A stretch of DNA of 64,000 bases from Gemmataceae bacterium (GCA_022842245.1 JALHPZ010000014.1:16191-80190); one strand, 5' to 3'; counted from the first letter of the stretch, positions 27,752-37,429 are shown. The notes: generated by a model not told the origin, from the sequence alone. Program-made: numbers and translations.

Positions 27752-30196
27752 ATGCCCCCGATTCTCCGCGAATATCTCCTCAAGGGTGTCTTCCTCGGGA
27801 TGTGGTCGTACCTCGCGCTGGTCCTGCCGCCGCCGGTGCCCGACTGGTCCCGTTTCGCCATCATCCTCGGGTTCGCCCTCGGGGGGTTGATGCTCGGTTT
27901 GTCACTGGGCGCCGTCTGGCAGATCCGGCGAGGGTTCAAGCCCGCCACCAATCCCAAGGCGTTCCCGCTCGTCGTCCTGCTCGAAAGCCCGTATTGGATC
28001 TACGGCGGCCTCATCGGTGGTCTCGCGATCGGCCTCGTGTCCCAGATCGAAGTCCGCTCCGACGAACCCGTGTCGGGCTGGCTCGCCTACTTCGTCGCCG
28101 GCGGAGCCGTCCTCGGCTACGGGTTCCACCAACTCACCCAAGTCCGCGAGTGGCTCTGGCGATTCCTGTTTGGGGCCATCGTCGGTGCCGCCCTCGTCTA
28201 CCTCGCCATCGACTACCTCGACCTGCTCGACGGCTTGAAAGCCCCCGCCGCCAAGCGGAATTTCTCCATCGTCCTCCTCGCCGGACTGCCCTTCTTCTAT
28301 CTCCTCACCTTCTGCGGCGAGGCGGAGGAGTCGGAAGTCGAGATCGCCGCGATCTGCGCCGCGCTCGGGGTCGGTCTTTACCTCTTCGGCATGGAATCCG
28401 GCGTCGAGTTGCTCGCTGGCAAAGCCATCCTCCTCGCACCGCTGATTGTCTACTTCGTTTATGCCACGCGAGTGCTCCCAGGCCTCCGCGTCTTCAAGCA
28501 CACCCTTCGCGGCTACACCGCCCTGCAGACCGACGACTACCTGCGCTCCGTGCAATCGTTCCGACGGGCATTGCGACTGAATGCCCGCAACGAACTCGCC
28601 GGCCAGGGCATGATCGCCCTGCACCACAAAGTCGACGTATCCAAGCTCCCGGCTGACGCGGAACTGCTTCGCCACCTCGACTACGGTTTCTGTCTCGATC
28701 AAGCCTCCGGCTATCTGATCGGTGCACGCGTCCCAACGGCTGCGGAACGCGAACGCGCCGAACGGCTGCTCGCGTTGGTCGAACGCCAGGCACCGAAACT
28801 CGCGGCTCGCGTCGACTACCTTCGTGCCGTCGGCCTGACGCACGCCAAGCGATTCGACGACGCGGCCGCATTGCTGGAACGCTTGATCGACCCGGCCTGC
28901 CCCGCCGATCCAGCCGCCCGCGACGGCGTGCTCTTCGAGGCCTACGATCTCGCGCTGAGGCTCCACCCGGAACTGGTCAAACGATTGGGTGAGAACGAAC
29001 TGGCCAAGCCCGGCCGACGCATGCAAGCGATCGCGGCCATCGAACGCAAACTCAAAGCGGCACCAAACGACCCGGCCGCGATGGAACTGAAGACTATTCT
29101 CTACGCCGGACTGACCGAGTCCGAGTTCGCCGGTGATGCGGCGTCCGGCGCTCCCGACGCGTTCAACTACGACTACGTCGAGCAACTCGGCCTCGCACTC
29201 GTCGACAAGCCGGAACCCGATCGCAAGTCGCGCGGCATGGCGTTCCTCCGCATCGCCGGCCGCGGGTTGCCCCACCGCGGGCCGGCCATTTTCCGCAAAC
29301 TCGCCGACGCCGCCGGCAGTCCCGACGAGGTGCGCGGCTATCTGGAACAAGTGAAACGCGCCGGCGTGCTCGTGGGGCCGAAGAACCTGCCCGCCGACCA
29401 GCGCTCGATCTACTTCGATGCCGTGCGAACCCTGGCGAAGCAAGCCGAGGAACGCGGCGACTACGACGCCGCCATTGGCGACTTCCGCCTTGCGATGGAA
29501 GGGACGAAAGGTGAACTTGAAGCCCACCGCAAGCTCGCCGATCTCTACGAAAAGAACAAGGACCCGCTCAACGCCCTGCTCATGACCGAAACGGGACTGA
29601 TCTACAACGCAAAGGACAAGGACTTCCTCGCCCGCAAGGACAAATACTACTACTCGGTGGACGTCGAACGTTTGAAGCAAGTGAAAGACAAGGTCGAGCG
29701 GTTCTTCGACGTGGACTACTGCGCGCGCAAGGCCAAGGCGATCCTCGACCAGCGCGAGGTGGAAGCCGATTCGCTCGACTGGGCACTGCATCTGGTGCGG
29801 CTGGCGAAGGTGATGAAACCGAAGGATACGGGCGTCCGCCATGCCGAGGCGCGGTGCCTGCTCAGACAGGGGGACCGCGACGGGGCGCTCGCCGTGCTCG
29901 AGGATCTGCGGGAGGACAAGCCCTCCGGCGAGGACGATGCGTGGTACGAGGCGACGCGCATGCTGGGCAACATCTACCTTAACGAACTGAACCGGCCGGA
30001 CCTCGCGGTCCATTGCTTCCTGGACTACCGAAACTATTCGAAGAGCGGGGCGGATACGCTCTTCAACATCGCGAAGAGCTACGAGGGAACCGGCCAGATC
30101 GGGAACGCCCGCAAATTCTACGAGGCGGTGACGGCGTACGAACAGCACCCGAAATACTGGGACGCGAAAGAAGCGTTGGAGCGATTGAAGGGTTGA
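27752..30196 (+). CDS. Polytopic membrane protein with C-terminal TPR repeats
   Basis: The 814-residue protein has about seven hydrophobic segments in its first 250 residues (for example 'FAIILGFALGGLMLGLSLGA' and 'GAIVGAALVYLAIDYL'). The remainder is helical and TPR-like ('SVQSFRRALRLNARNELAGQ', 'GDYDAAIGDFRLAMEGTKGE', 'GDRDGALAVLEDLREDKPSG'). TPR domains mediate protein contacts, so the membrane part may anchor an assembly platform, but no partner is evident. The start is ATG 27752; the gene is divergent from the c'-like cytochrome. Its stop is 6 nt from the convergent stop of the next gene. I do not recognise a characterised orthologue. Confidence 0.82.
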   Translation: MPPILREYLLKGVFLGMWSYLALVLPPPVPDWSRFAIILGFALGGLMLGLSLGAVWQIRRGFKPATNPKAFPLVVLLESPYWIYGGLIGGLAIGLVSQIEVRSDEPVSGWLAYFVAGGAVLGYGFHQLTQVREWLWRFLFGAIVGAALVYLAIDYLDLLDGLKAPAAKRNFSIVLLAGLPFFYLLTFCGEAEESEVEIAAICAALGVGLYLFGMESGVELLAGKAILLAPLIVYFVYATRVLPGLRVFKHTLRGYTALQTDDYLRSVQSFRRALRLNARNELAGQGMIALHHKVDVSKLPADAELLRHLDYGFCLDQASGYLIGARVPTAAERERAERLLALVERQAPKLAARVDYLRAVGLTHAKRFDDAAALLERLIDPACPADPAARDGVLFEAYDLALRLHPELVKRLGENELAKPGRRMQAIAAIERKLKAAPNDPAAMELKTILYAGLTESEFAGDAASGAPDAFNYDYVEQLGLALVDKPEPDRKSRGMAFLRIAGRGLPHRGPAIFRKLADAAGSPDEVRGYLEQVKRAGVLVGPKNLPADQRSIYFDAVRTLAKQAEERGDYDAAIGDFRLAMEGTKGELEAHRKLADLYEKNKDPLNALLMTETGLIYNAKDKDFLARKDKYYYSVDVERLKQVKDKVERFFDVDYCARKAKAILDQREVEADSLDWALHLVRLAKVMKPKDTGVRHAEARCLLRQGDRDGALAVLEDLREDKPSGEDDAWYEATRMLGNIYLNELNRPDLAVHCFLDYRNYSKSGADTLFNIAKSYEGTGQIGNARKFYEAVTAYEQHPKYWDAKEALERLKG

Positions 30197-30202
30197 GCAG
30201 TC

Positions 30203-30541
30203 TCACCAGGGCCATTCGAAGACGAAGGTGAACAGCGCGGCGAGGGTTGTCACTTTCACGGCGAACATGCAGAGGGCGATGATGCCGAGGAGGCGTCCGG
30301 CGCGGGCGAGCGACTCGCCGGCGGGGTCCATCTTGCCATCGCGGATCGCCTTGAGGCAATCGGTGCCGACCATCCACGCGCAGATGCCAAGCGGACCAAA
30401 GAGCAGCGAAACGATACCAAGAACGAGGGCGACCCGGGTGCGGTCGGCGCGGTCGTAATCGTTACCGTCGAATTCGGCCGGGCGCGGCGTGCCGTGGAAG
30501 CGGCGGACGTTGGGCCAGTCGTCGTACGGAGATCGTCGCAT
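30203..30541 (-). CDS. Small DUF4190-like membrane protein
   Basis: This 112-residue protein has a polar N-terminus and two hydrophobic segments ('VALVLGIVSLLFGPLGICAW' and 'LLGIIALCMFAVKVTTLAAL') separated by the loop 'AIRDGKMDPAGESLARAGRL', the pattern of DUF4190 membrane proteins. Function is unknown. It starts 12 nt after the AI-2E permease stop and ends the cobB-folD-permease run. Confidence 0.75.
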   Translation of the reverse strand: MRRSPYDDWPNVRRFHGTPRPAEFDGNDYDRADRTRVALVLGIVSLLFGPLGICAWMVGTDCLKAIRDGKMDPAGESLARAGRLLGIIALCMFAVKVTTLAALFTFVFEWPW

Positions 30542-30553
30542 GGGGCCTCCGTG

Positions 30554-31765
30554 CTAATTTGCGCCGGTCGGGGTCTTTGCGTCGGCGGGGCTATCCAAGA
30601 CTATCGTCGCATCGAGGTCGACGACTTTCAAGGGGATCGGCTCGGGTTCGGGACCAGAAGCGGGAGAATTGGCTTTCGGACTGCTTTCCGAACTGAGCAA
30701 ATCGCCGTATGCCCCCCACCCGTCCACGTGGAGGAGCACTTCCTTCAGAAACGCCATGAGCGGCATGGCGAGAAACAGCCCGGCGATCCCCCAGACGAGG
30801 TGCCAGTAGAGGCAAGCGACCATGACCGTGGTCGCGTTCAAGTCCATGCTCCGCCCCATAACAAGCGGAATGATGATGTAGCCTTCGAAGGTGACGATGC
30901 CGGCGTAGAAGACGGCGATGAACAGTCCGATCATCGGCTGGCCCAGCATCATGGCTTCGAGAATGGGCAGAAATCCCGCGGCGACCGTTCCGATGTAGGG
31001 CACGTAGGTGAAGACGAAGGTGATGACGCCCCAGAGCGCGTACTGTTCGAGGCCGAGGGCGCGATAGACGACCGCGAGGAAGACCGCGAGGCCGAAGTTC
31101 ACCAAGGTGCGCCAGTAGAGATAGACGCGGATCGACTCGGCGATGGCGGCGAGCGCCTTGGTGACACGGTGCTGCGTGTCCCCGGCGGTGCCGAAGATGG
31201 CGCGCACCTTCTTCGCGAGAATCTCGGCCTCCATGAGCAGAAAGAGCACGATGAACAGAATCAACAGGACTTCGGCCATCTGGCGCAGGCCCACCGCGAC
31301 GATTTCCTTGATCGAGTCGGCTACGTTCTTCGGAGTGAACAGTTCCTTGATGCTCTTGTAGATGTTCGATTCGCTCGCCTTGAGCGGCATCACGTTCGCG
31401 AAGCTCTTCGGCATGATCGCGCTGAAGCTCTCGGCCATGTCCTCGTATTTTTTCTCCCAGCCGTTCGGGCCGTACTCCGAGGTAGGCAACTGGTTCACGA
31501 ACTTGGGGATGGAGACGGCGGCGATGGCGAAGACGGTGCCGGCCATCAGTACTAGGATCATGATCGAACTGAAGCAGGCGAAGAACCACGGAAGGCGGAC
31601 TTTTTCGTTGAGCCAGCAGGCGACGGGGTAGAGGAGCGCCGCGAGCAGCGCGGACATCGTGAGCGGGATGAAGATCGACGACCCGAAGTAGAGCGCGACC
31701 GAGACGCCAAGCACGCCGAGGGCGTTCAAGCCATAGCGCGTGAAGGTGGTCAGATTCAGGTTCAT
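30554..31765 (-). CDS. AI-2E/PerM family transporter
   Basis: The 403-residue membrane protein belongs to the AI-2E transporter/PerM family. It has about eight transmembrane segments, a long periplasmic helical loop ('ESFSAIMPKSFANVMPLKAS') and the family signature around 'ALWGVITFVFTYVPYIGTVA' and 'PLVMGRSMDLNATTVMVACL'. Members export autoinducer-2, sodium/protons or other solutes; the substrate cannot be assigned. The N-terminus 'NALGVLGVSVALYFGSSIFI' is the first span, and a short C-terminal tail is cytoplasmic. It starts 13 nt after the folD stop. Confidence 0.85.
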   Translation of the reverse strand: MNLNLTTFTRYGLNALGVLGVSVALYFGSSIFIPLTMSALLAALLYPVACWLNEKVRLPWFFACFSSIMILVLMAGTVFAIAAVSIPKFVNQLPTSEYGPNGWEKKYEDMAESFSAIMPKSFANVMPLKASESNIYKSIKELFTPKNVADSIKEIVAVGLRQMAEVLLILFIVLFLLMEAEILAKKVRAIFGTAGDTQHRVTKALAAIAESIRVYLYWRTLVNFGLAVFLAVVYRALGLEQYALWGVITFVFTYVPYIGTVAAGFLPILEAMMLGQPMIGLFIAVFYAGIVTFEGYIIIPLVMGRSMDLNATTVMVACLYWHLVWGIAGLFLAMPLMAFLKEVLLHVDGWGAYGDLLSSESSPKANSPASGPEPEPIPLKVVDLDATIVLDSPADAKTPTGAN

Positions 31766-31778
31766 GGGTGCGTCCCGA

Positions 31779-32654
31779 TTACCCGTCGATCCGTTCGGCC
31801 GCCCGGAGCGTGTTGTAGAGTAGCATCGTGATGGTCATGGGTCCAACCCCACCGGGCACGGGAGAGAGCCAGCCCGCGACCTCCCCGACGGCGGGGTCCA
31901 CATCGCCCCGGAGTTTCCCGTCGACGACGGTCGTGCCGACGTCGATCACGACGGCACCGGGAGACACCATATCGGGCGTCACGCAACCCGGTTGGCCGGC
32001 GGCGGCCACGATGACATCCGCCCGACGACAGATCTCCCGCAGGTTGACCGTCTTCGTGTGCGCAACCGTCACGGTGGCGTCGCCGCCCGCCGGGTTCGCC
32101 GCCGTCGGCTTCTGCATCAGCATCAGCGCCAGCGGCTTCCCGACGATGTTGCTCCGGCCGAGCACGACGACGTTCTTCCCCGCCCACGCGATTCCGTTCC
32201 GCGTCGCCAGTTGCACGACGCCGTGTGGGGTGCACGGATAATATCGCGGATGGCCCGTCGTGAGCCTCCCGACGTTGTCCGGGTGGAAGCAATCGACATC
32301 CTTCATCGGCGTGACGGCGGCGATCACGGTTTCCTCGCGGATTTGCTTCGGAAGGGGAAGCTGCACGAGAATGCCATGAACGGCCGGGTCGGCGTTCAAG
32401 GACTCGACGAAGGAGAGGAGTTGTTGTTCTGTCGTATCGGCCGGCAGGTGGTGCAGCCAGTTCGCCATCCCAATTTCGTCGCACGATTTCCGCTTGTTGC
32501 GGACGTAGGTCTGACTGGCCGGATCCTCGCCTACGAGAACCGCGGCGAGACCGGGAGGCCGTTGTCCGCGCCCGACGCGCGCCGCCACCTCCGCCGCCAT
32601 TTCGCCCCGCATAGTGGCCGCGAGCGCCTTTCCGTCTAGTCGTTGCGCGGTCAT
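31779..32654 (-). CDS. folD: Bifunctional methylenetetrahydrofolate dehydrogenase/cyclohydrolase
   Basis: The 291-residue enzyme interconverts 5,10-methylene-THF, 5,10-methenyl-THF and 10-formyl-THF in one-carbon metabolism. Signatures are complete: catalytic Lys in 'TYVRNKRKSCDEIGM' (family YxxxK), 'GILVQLPLPKQIREE', 'VVVLGRSNIVGKPLALML' for NADP binding and 'PVPGGVGPMTITMLLYNT' near the C-terminus. The ATG at 32654 overlaps the cobB stop (ATGA), so translation is probably coupled; a longer frame to 32681 is unnecessary. Pairing with cobB links it to NAD only by proximity. Confidence 0.96.
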   Translation of the reverse strand: MTAQRLDGKALAATMRGEMAAEVAARVGRGQRPPGLAAVLVGEDPASQTYVRNKRKSCDEIGMANWLHHLPADTTEQQLLSFVESLNADPAVHGILVQLPLPKQIREETVIAAVTPMKDVDCFHPDNVGRLTTGHPRYYPCTPHGVVQLATRNGIAWAGKNVVVLGRSNIVGKPLALMLMQKPTAANPAGGDATVTVAHTKTVNLREICRRADVIVAAAGQPGCVTPDMVSPGAVVIDVGTTVVDGKLRGDVDPAVGEVAGWLSPVPGGVGPMTITMLLYNTLRAAERIDG

Positions 32655-33418
32655 GGAACCTCGATTCCCAATCGTTGGCAAAGAGTCGGCAGGATGATGC
32701 CCGACGGTCCATACAACCCAATGTCCACCATCTGGCTCGCATCGGTGCGGGTCAGGTTACACTCGATCACGGTTGCACCGGGATCGCGCGTCTGCTGGGC
32801 GATCGGGATCAGACTGGCTGCGGGATACACGACCGCGGAGGTACCTACCACCAGCAGCACATCGCACTCCGCGGCCGCTTGTTGGGCATTCCACCAGACA
32901 TCCTCCGGCAGCGATTCGTGAAACCAGACGATATCGGGCCGGAGCATCGCCCCGCAACCCTCGCATTGCGGCAGGTCCGGCAGCGGGTCGAGACCCCGGT
33001 CGCGGATCTCGCCGCAACGGGTGCACCGCGTCCGCCGCAGGCTGCCGTGGACTTCGTAGACCGTTCGGCTCCCGGCCGTTTGATGAAGCCCATCGACGTT
33101 CTGCGTCGCGATGGCGAAGCGGCCCACCCAGTGCCGCTCCATCGCGACGAGAGCGAGATGCCCCGGATTCGGCTTCACCGACCGGGCATTCGCGCGACGG
33201 GCGTTGTAGAATTTCCAGACCAGCCGGGGGTCTCTTTGAAAACCGATCGGGGTCGCGACGTCTTCGATCCGGTGGCCTTCCCAAAGCCCATCCGCGGCGC
33301 GAAAGGTGGGAATGCCGCTCTCGGCAGAAACGCCGGCGCCCGAAAGTACCGCGACTCTCCGGGCGCGATTCAACGCCTCCACCGCGGCCGACAGCGATTG
33401 TTCCACACCGTCCGTCAT
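32651..33418 (-). CDS. cobB: NAD-dependent protein deacylase, sirtuin family
   Basis: The 255-residue Sir2 protein removes acyl groups from lysines, consuming NAD. The NAD-binding 'GAGVSAESGIPTFR' is at about 21-34, 'TQNVDGLH' carries the Asn/Asp contacts and 'VYEVHGSLRRTRC' contains the catalytic His. Four zinc cysteines come from 'CTRCG' and 'CEGCG'. 'PDIVWFHESLPEDVWWNAQQ' is typical of bacterial class III/U sirtuins. Length is normal. It heads the minus-strand run that includes folD and the AI-2E transporter. Confidence 0.94.
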   Translation of the reverse strand: MTDGVEQSLSAAVEALNRARRVAVLSGAGVSAESGIPTFRAADGLWEGHRIEDVATPIGFQRDPRLVWKFYNARRANARSVKPNPGHLALVAMERHWVGRFAIATQNVDGLHQTAGSRTVYEVHGSLRRTRCTRCGEIRDRGLDPLPDLPQCEGCGAMLRPDIVWFHESLPEDVWWNAQQAAAECDVLLVVGTSAVVYPAASLIPIAQQTRDPGATVIECNLTRTDASQMVDIGLYGPSGIILPTLCQRLGIEVP

Positions 33419-33593
33419 GGCATCCCCGCACCGATCAGTAGGAAGATAGCGGAACTCCGTGATCGAAACAAGAAACGGCTCCGGGGGATCCTACGGCCGA
33501 GGAAGTTTCGCTGGACTCCGCGCGGGAGTTGTGGCGCGGTCGATTTTCTTGTAACGTGATTGCGGGGCAGTGACAAACGCTTGAGTTTCGATC

Positions 33594-33899
33594 ATGAACG
33601 ACGACGTCAACAGCTCGCTCCGCGAGGTCAACGAACGGGAAATCCTCGTCTTCCTCCTGTACCGCGAGGCGCTCTCACCGACGATGCGCAGCCGGGACCG
33701 GCTGCCCTATTCGCCGGAATTCGACAACATGGTGGCCGAATTCAATCGACGGACCGGGGAAAACCTGACCCACCGGGAATTATGGGATCTCGCGCTGAAC
33801 GTCCTGAAAACGACGAGCGAGCCGAAGTTCGAAGAGTACCTCCGTTCCCGGAACATTCCGTTCAAGGAGAAACCGAAGGGCGGTCACAAGCCGAATTAA
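33594..33899 (+). CDS. Hypothetical protein, 101 residues
   Basis: This small soluble protein is mostly helical and strongly charged ('NEREILVFLLYREALSPTMR', 'FNRRTGENLTHRELWDLALN') with a Lys/Gly tail. There is no signal peptide, cysteine cluster or membrane span. I do not recognise it. The ATG at 33594 begins the only plausible frame between the divergent cobB and the convergent GT39 gene. Confidence 0.65.
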   Translation: MNDDVNSSLREVNEREILVFLLYREALSPTMRSRDRLPYSPEFDNMVAEFNRRTGENLTHRELWDLALNVLKTTSEPKFEEYLRSRNIPFKEKPKGGHKPN

Positions 33900-33930
33900 T
33901 CAAACCTGTTCCCTCGGGCATTTCCGATCG

Positions 33931-33954
33931 AACCTGAACCGGTGCGGTTCGGTT
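33931..33954. terminator. Imperfect hairpin between convergent genes
   Basis: AACC-T-GAACC pairs with GGTTC-GGTT around a 5-nt loop, with one bulged base. It lies between the convergent 3' ends of the 101-residue protein gene and the GT39 gene. It has no T-run, so termination is uncertain. Confidence 0.35.
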
Positions 33955-33973
33955 TCACGTCGCGCAGGACATG

Positions 33974-35440
33974 TCAGGGTGTTCCGGGTTGCCGTGTTAC
34001 CGTAATCGTCTCGTATCTCCACAGGATATATCCGGCGACCAGCGTTCCGCGCACGTGCAAGGGGTACACCTTCACGATGGTCGGCTCCGCGATGCGATCC
34101 ATCGGCAGGCGCTTGCGATCGGGATTCTCCGGCAGGAGATGCCACGGGTCGCCATCCCAGAGCAGGTAGCCGCGGGGCGAATCGGTGAAATGTTCCCGGC
34201 GTTGCGTGAAGTGGCTGGGTCGCGTCAGGCCGTCGATCTGCCTCGCGTCCACGCCGCAGAATCGCAACAGTGCCACCCACTGATAGGTGTCTGTGTACAC
34301 CGGTAATTTTTCGGGCAGCGCGTCCCAGTCGGCCTTGATGCGTTTCGCAAGCTCGTACTTTTCGGCCTGTCGAAGGATGCGGTCCTGAATCGGCGGCGGG
34401 TAGGGCAGCGGCCTGACAAGGTGGATCACGCCATAGGTCATGGCGAGCGCCGGCACCAGGAAGGACGCGGGCATGGCCCAGCGCCAAAACGGACGATGCC
34501 GGGCACCCTCGTACCAGTCCGCCGCCAGCGGCCAGAATGCGATATAACTGGCGAGCGCCCAGTTCCCCTCCAACGGCCCACGCGTCGCCTTGTAAAGGAA
34601 GAACAGGATCGGGAAACCGTAGAGACACAGGCAGACTCGCAGGCGCGGTTCGGCCGCCAGCCGCCGCCAGTTCGTCAATACCCACGGCAGCAACACGAAC
34701 GGCATCGTACCTGCCAGTACCACTTGCACGCCGATAAACTCGCCAAAGCGTTTCACGCTGGGATCGATCGTCCCCATCGAGTGCTTCCACTGATAGAGGA
34801 TCGGCACAAAGTCGTGGCGGATATTGTGAATCAGAATCGGTGATGCGACGAGGAACGCGACCAGACCGTGGAGAACGTACCCGGCGATCCAGGACTTCAT
34901 CCGACCCGCGAGCAGAAACGCGAGGAAACCGGCGGGCACGGCCAGGCCGGTGGTGTACTTGCCAAGGACACCGCAGCCGAGAATGAGTCCGCCGACTAGC
35001 CACAGGTGCAGCGGAATGCCGCCATCGCGGGTGGCGACATCGAGGCGTTCGTGGACTTTCACGAGCCAGAAGACGTACGCTGCCCAGAACATCAGGAGCG
35101 GTGTATCCGGCGTGACAATGACCGCGCCAAAACTAAACAACGGCGTGACAAAGAGCCACGGCGCGACGCGCTTCGGCCGGCTCAGCGCGAGGACGACGGC
35201 CAGCACGAATGCGGTCGACACGCACGCCGGCAGTCGCACCGCAAAGAGGGAATTTCCGAACACGGTCGTGGCGGCACGGATCAGGTACGCCGTCATCGGC
35301 GGGTGGTCGTAATAGCTGAGTTGCAGCGATTCGGACCAGCACCAGTAATAGAATTCGTCGTCGAACGGCGGCACGAACGTGGCGAAGCAGCAATACGCCA
35401 GGAACGCCGCCGCAACGAGCGAGAGGTCGCGTCGCGTCAA
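33974..35440 (-). CDS. GT39/ArnT-like membrane glycosyltransferase
   Basis: This 488-residue protein is a polyprenyl-phosphate-dependent glycosyltransferase of the PMT/ArnT superfamily. The catalytic acidic pair is in 'PPFDDEFYYWCWSESLQ' near the first membrane helix, followed by 'SYYDHPPMTAYLIRAATT'. About ten hydrophobic segments follow and a C-terminal soluble part ends the protein. I chose the TTG start at 35440, preceded by GGAGGG six bases upstream; a longer open frame reaches 35629 but would translate the tRNA-Pro gene, so it is not real. The acceptor (lipid, glycan or protein) is unknown. Confidence 0.83.
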   Translation of the reverse strand: MTRRDLSLVAAAFLAYCCFATFVPPFDDEFYYWCWSESLQLSYYDHPPMTAYLIRAATTVFGNSLFAVRLPACVSTAFVLAVVLALSRPKRVAPWLFVTPLFSFGAVIVTPDTPLLMFWAAYVFWLVKVHERLDVATRDGGIPLHLWLVGGLILGCGVLGKYTTGLAVPAGFLAFLLAGRMKSWIAGYVLHGLVAFLVASPILIHNIRHDFVPILYQWKHSMGTIDPSVKRFGEFIGVQVVLAGTMPFVLLPWVLTNWRRLAAEPRLRVCLCLYGFPILFFLYKATRGPLEGNWALASYIAFWPLAADWYEGARHRPFWRWAMPASFLVPALAMTYGVIHLVRPLPYPPPIQDRILRQAEKYELAKRIKADWDALPEKLPVYTDTYQWVALLRFCGVDARQIDGLTRPSHFTQRREHFTDSPRGYLLWDGDPWHLLPENPDRKRLPMDRIAEPTIVKVYPLHVRGTLVAGYILWRYETITVTRQPGTP

Positions 35441-35534
35441 CCGACTCCCTCCGGTCACGGTAGGACGGCACAGATACCCGAACGGGTGGAAATGTGCGAG
35501 ACCGATTTGCACCGATCGAGATGTGGGGAACGCG

Positions 35535-35565
35535 AAGAGCCTCCGACAGATCGCCGGAGGCTCTT
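35535..35565 (-). terminator. Hairpin downstream of tRNA-Pro
   Basis: AGAGCCTCCG (35536-35545) pairs with 35555-35564, extended by one A-T pair, around a 9-nt loop. It begins 6 nt after the tRNA 3' end and probably terminates or processes that transcript. A long T-run is absent. Confidence 0.55.
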
Positions 35566-35570
35566 TCGAG

Positions 35571-35645
35571 TCGGACCGGGGAGATTTGAACTCCCGACCT
35601 CTTGCACCCCAAGCAAGCGCGCTAGCCAAGCTGCGCTACGGCCCG
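35571..35645 (-). tRNA. tRNA-Pro(GGG)
   Basis: The gene reads 5'-CGGGCCG..., with a 7-bp acceptor stem (35639-35645 with 35572-35578, including one G-T pair), a D-arm with AGCGCAGCTTGG, an anticodon stem CTTGC/GCAAG around the loop TTGGGGT giving anticodon GGG, and a T-loop TTCAAAT. The discriminator is A at 35571 and no CCA is encoded. A hairpin follows. The GT39 gene lies downstream on the same strand. Confidence 0.93.
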
Positions 35646-35857
35646 ATCCTTACAAGTTACCAATTCTTCGCACGGCGACAATCGCACTTTCCGCACGACC
35701 GCCCCCGGCACCCCTCCTCCGCCCGGGTCCGGCCGCAGAATGCTTGCAAGCGGCGCGAATCGCTGATAACCTGATTATTGGTGCGGGTCATCGCCAACGT
35801 CCCGATCCGCCCGCCGTTACATCTTCACCCGTATCTCGCCGATACGCCGTCTTGCGG

Positions 35858-37429
35858 ATGCCTCGATCCATGAAGTCACTTCCGTCCGCCCTTGCCTTCT
35901 TCCTGCTCGTGATGGCTGTCGTCGGTCCGTCGGCCACGGCTCAGCCTCCGGCCAAGCCGCAACCACCCGCGCCGGTCGCCACGGCACCGGCATCGGCCCC
36001 CCGGCGCCCTGTGCCGCTGGACAGCTTCCAACTCAAACTCCCGTCCACCATCAGCCTCGGTAACGTCCGTGTCACCACGAATGACCTGCGCGATGGCAAA
36101 CTGATCGTGCTCGATTCGGCGACCAAGAAGCCGACCAAACTACACATGGACTCGATGCAGGCAATGGCCCGCGAACTGGTCTACGCCCTGACCGACAAAA
36201 AATACTACTCCCCGCCGGAACCCACGAACAACTTCCTTCGGCCCGTGCCATCGGAACTCACGCTCGAATCCCGATTCGATGAAGCCAAGCGATTCTTTCT
36301 GGTGCCGACGTGGGGTCGTAAACTCTCGATCGACCAGGCGGACTACATCGTCTGGTTCGGCGTCGCGATGGATGAAGCCATCCGCGAGATCCTGGATCCG
36401 AAACCAGCCAAGGCCGGCGACCCCATCCCGGCGGTGCCAGCCATTTATCGAGTGAACGCGGCTCGCATGATGGCCGAAGCGGCCAAATCGGGAGCACCCG
36501 CGTTCTACCCCACAATACTCGGATTGCTGTCGAATCCTGATACGGATCCCGAGGTGCTGGTCTATGCCATCAGGGCGGCCGAAGGCTTGATCGCGGCGTT
36601 CAATCCGATCCTGCGGGACGATGCGAAGTACATGATCCACACGATCAAAGACGCGGAAATGGTCAAATTGGTCACGGCCCTCGAATCGATCATCACGCGG
36701 ACGAAGCCGTATGGACGCCAGCCGGCCGCCCCGGTGCCCCCGCCCCCGGCATCGCCCCCAACTCCGATGGCCCCCTCACCCAAGGCCGGCGACCCTAAGG
36801 GCCCGACGATCCCGGTCGGGCAATTGCAAGCGAATACCGTCTCGGCCGAACAGCAACTGGTGATCCGATATTTCCGCCGCGCGGCGATCCGCGCCCTTTC
36901 GCAAGTGCGCTACCCGCAATTCGTCGACGCGCAGACCGGGAAGGCCGTCTATCCGATCGTCACGCTCGCAAAAATCGCGGTTGGCGATGCGTCCATCACC
37001 ACCGCGCCGGGCAACGACGAAATCGCCGCCGCAACGGTCGGGCTGTGCAACCTTCACGATTACAAGGACGTGAACGTCGACGCCTTGTGCGATTGCATCG
37101 CACAGGGCGTGGCGAATTTCGCCGGAAAGAAGGCCGGGAACTCCCAGGATAAATCGATACCGTGGAAAGTCGTGGGTAGCCACATCATCACGGCACTCGC
37201 GGACATGCAGCGCGTCCCGAACGCCGGAAAGTATCGCCCGAAGTTCGAATCCCTCGCAACCGTCCTGACGGAACGTGTTCTTCTTCCACTCGAGAAGATC
37301 AACTCGCCTGGTAACTCTCCAAATTTCGAGGCCTTGCAGCGATGGCGCGAAACGAACCGCCCCGCCACCTTGAAATTGCTCGATGAAGCCAAAGTGCCCG
37401 CAGTCGTTCCGGCCTTCGCCGGCGCGTAA
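35858..37429 (+). CDS. Secreted protein of unknown function, Pro-rich
   Basis: The 523-residue protein starts with a signal peptide ('SALAFFLLVMAVVGPSATAQ') and a Pro/Ala linker. The middle is helical ('LTDKKYYSPPEPTNNFLRPV', 'SIDQADYIVWFGVAMDEAIR') and a low-complexity 'PVPPPPASPPTPMAPSP' hinge precedes a second helical region. I do not recognise a domain. The ATG at 35858 (or 35870) gives the signal peptide; the longer open frame is upstream non-coding. The DUF1570-like gene follows, and both look like planctomycete envelope proteins. Confidence 0.72.
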   Translation: MPRSMKSLPSALAFFLLVMAVVGPSATAQPPAKPQPPAPVATAPASAPRRPVPLDSFQLKLPSTISLGNVRVTTNDLRDGKLIVLDSATKKPTKLHMDSMQAMARELVYALTDKKYYSPPEPTNNFLRPVPSELTLESRFDEAKRFFLVPTWGRKLSIDQADYIVWFGVAMDEAIREILDPKPAKAGDPIPAVPAIYRVNAARMMAEAAKSGAPAFYPTILGLLSNPDTDPEVLVYAIRAAEGLIAAFNPILRDDAKYMIHTIKDAEMVKLVTALESIITRTKPYGRQPAAPVPPPPASPPTPMAPSPKAGDPKGPTIPVGQLQANTVSAEQQLVIRYFRRAAIRALSQVRYPQFVDAQTGKAVYPIVTLAKIAVGDASITTAPGNDEIAAATVGLCNLHDYKDVNVDALCDCIAQGVANFAGKKAGNSQDKSIPWKVVGSHIITALADMQRVPNAGKYRPKFESLATVLTERVLLPLEKINSPGNSPNFEALQRWRETNRPATLKLLDEAKVPAVVPAFAGA

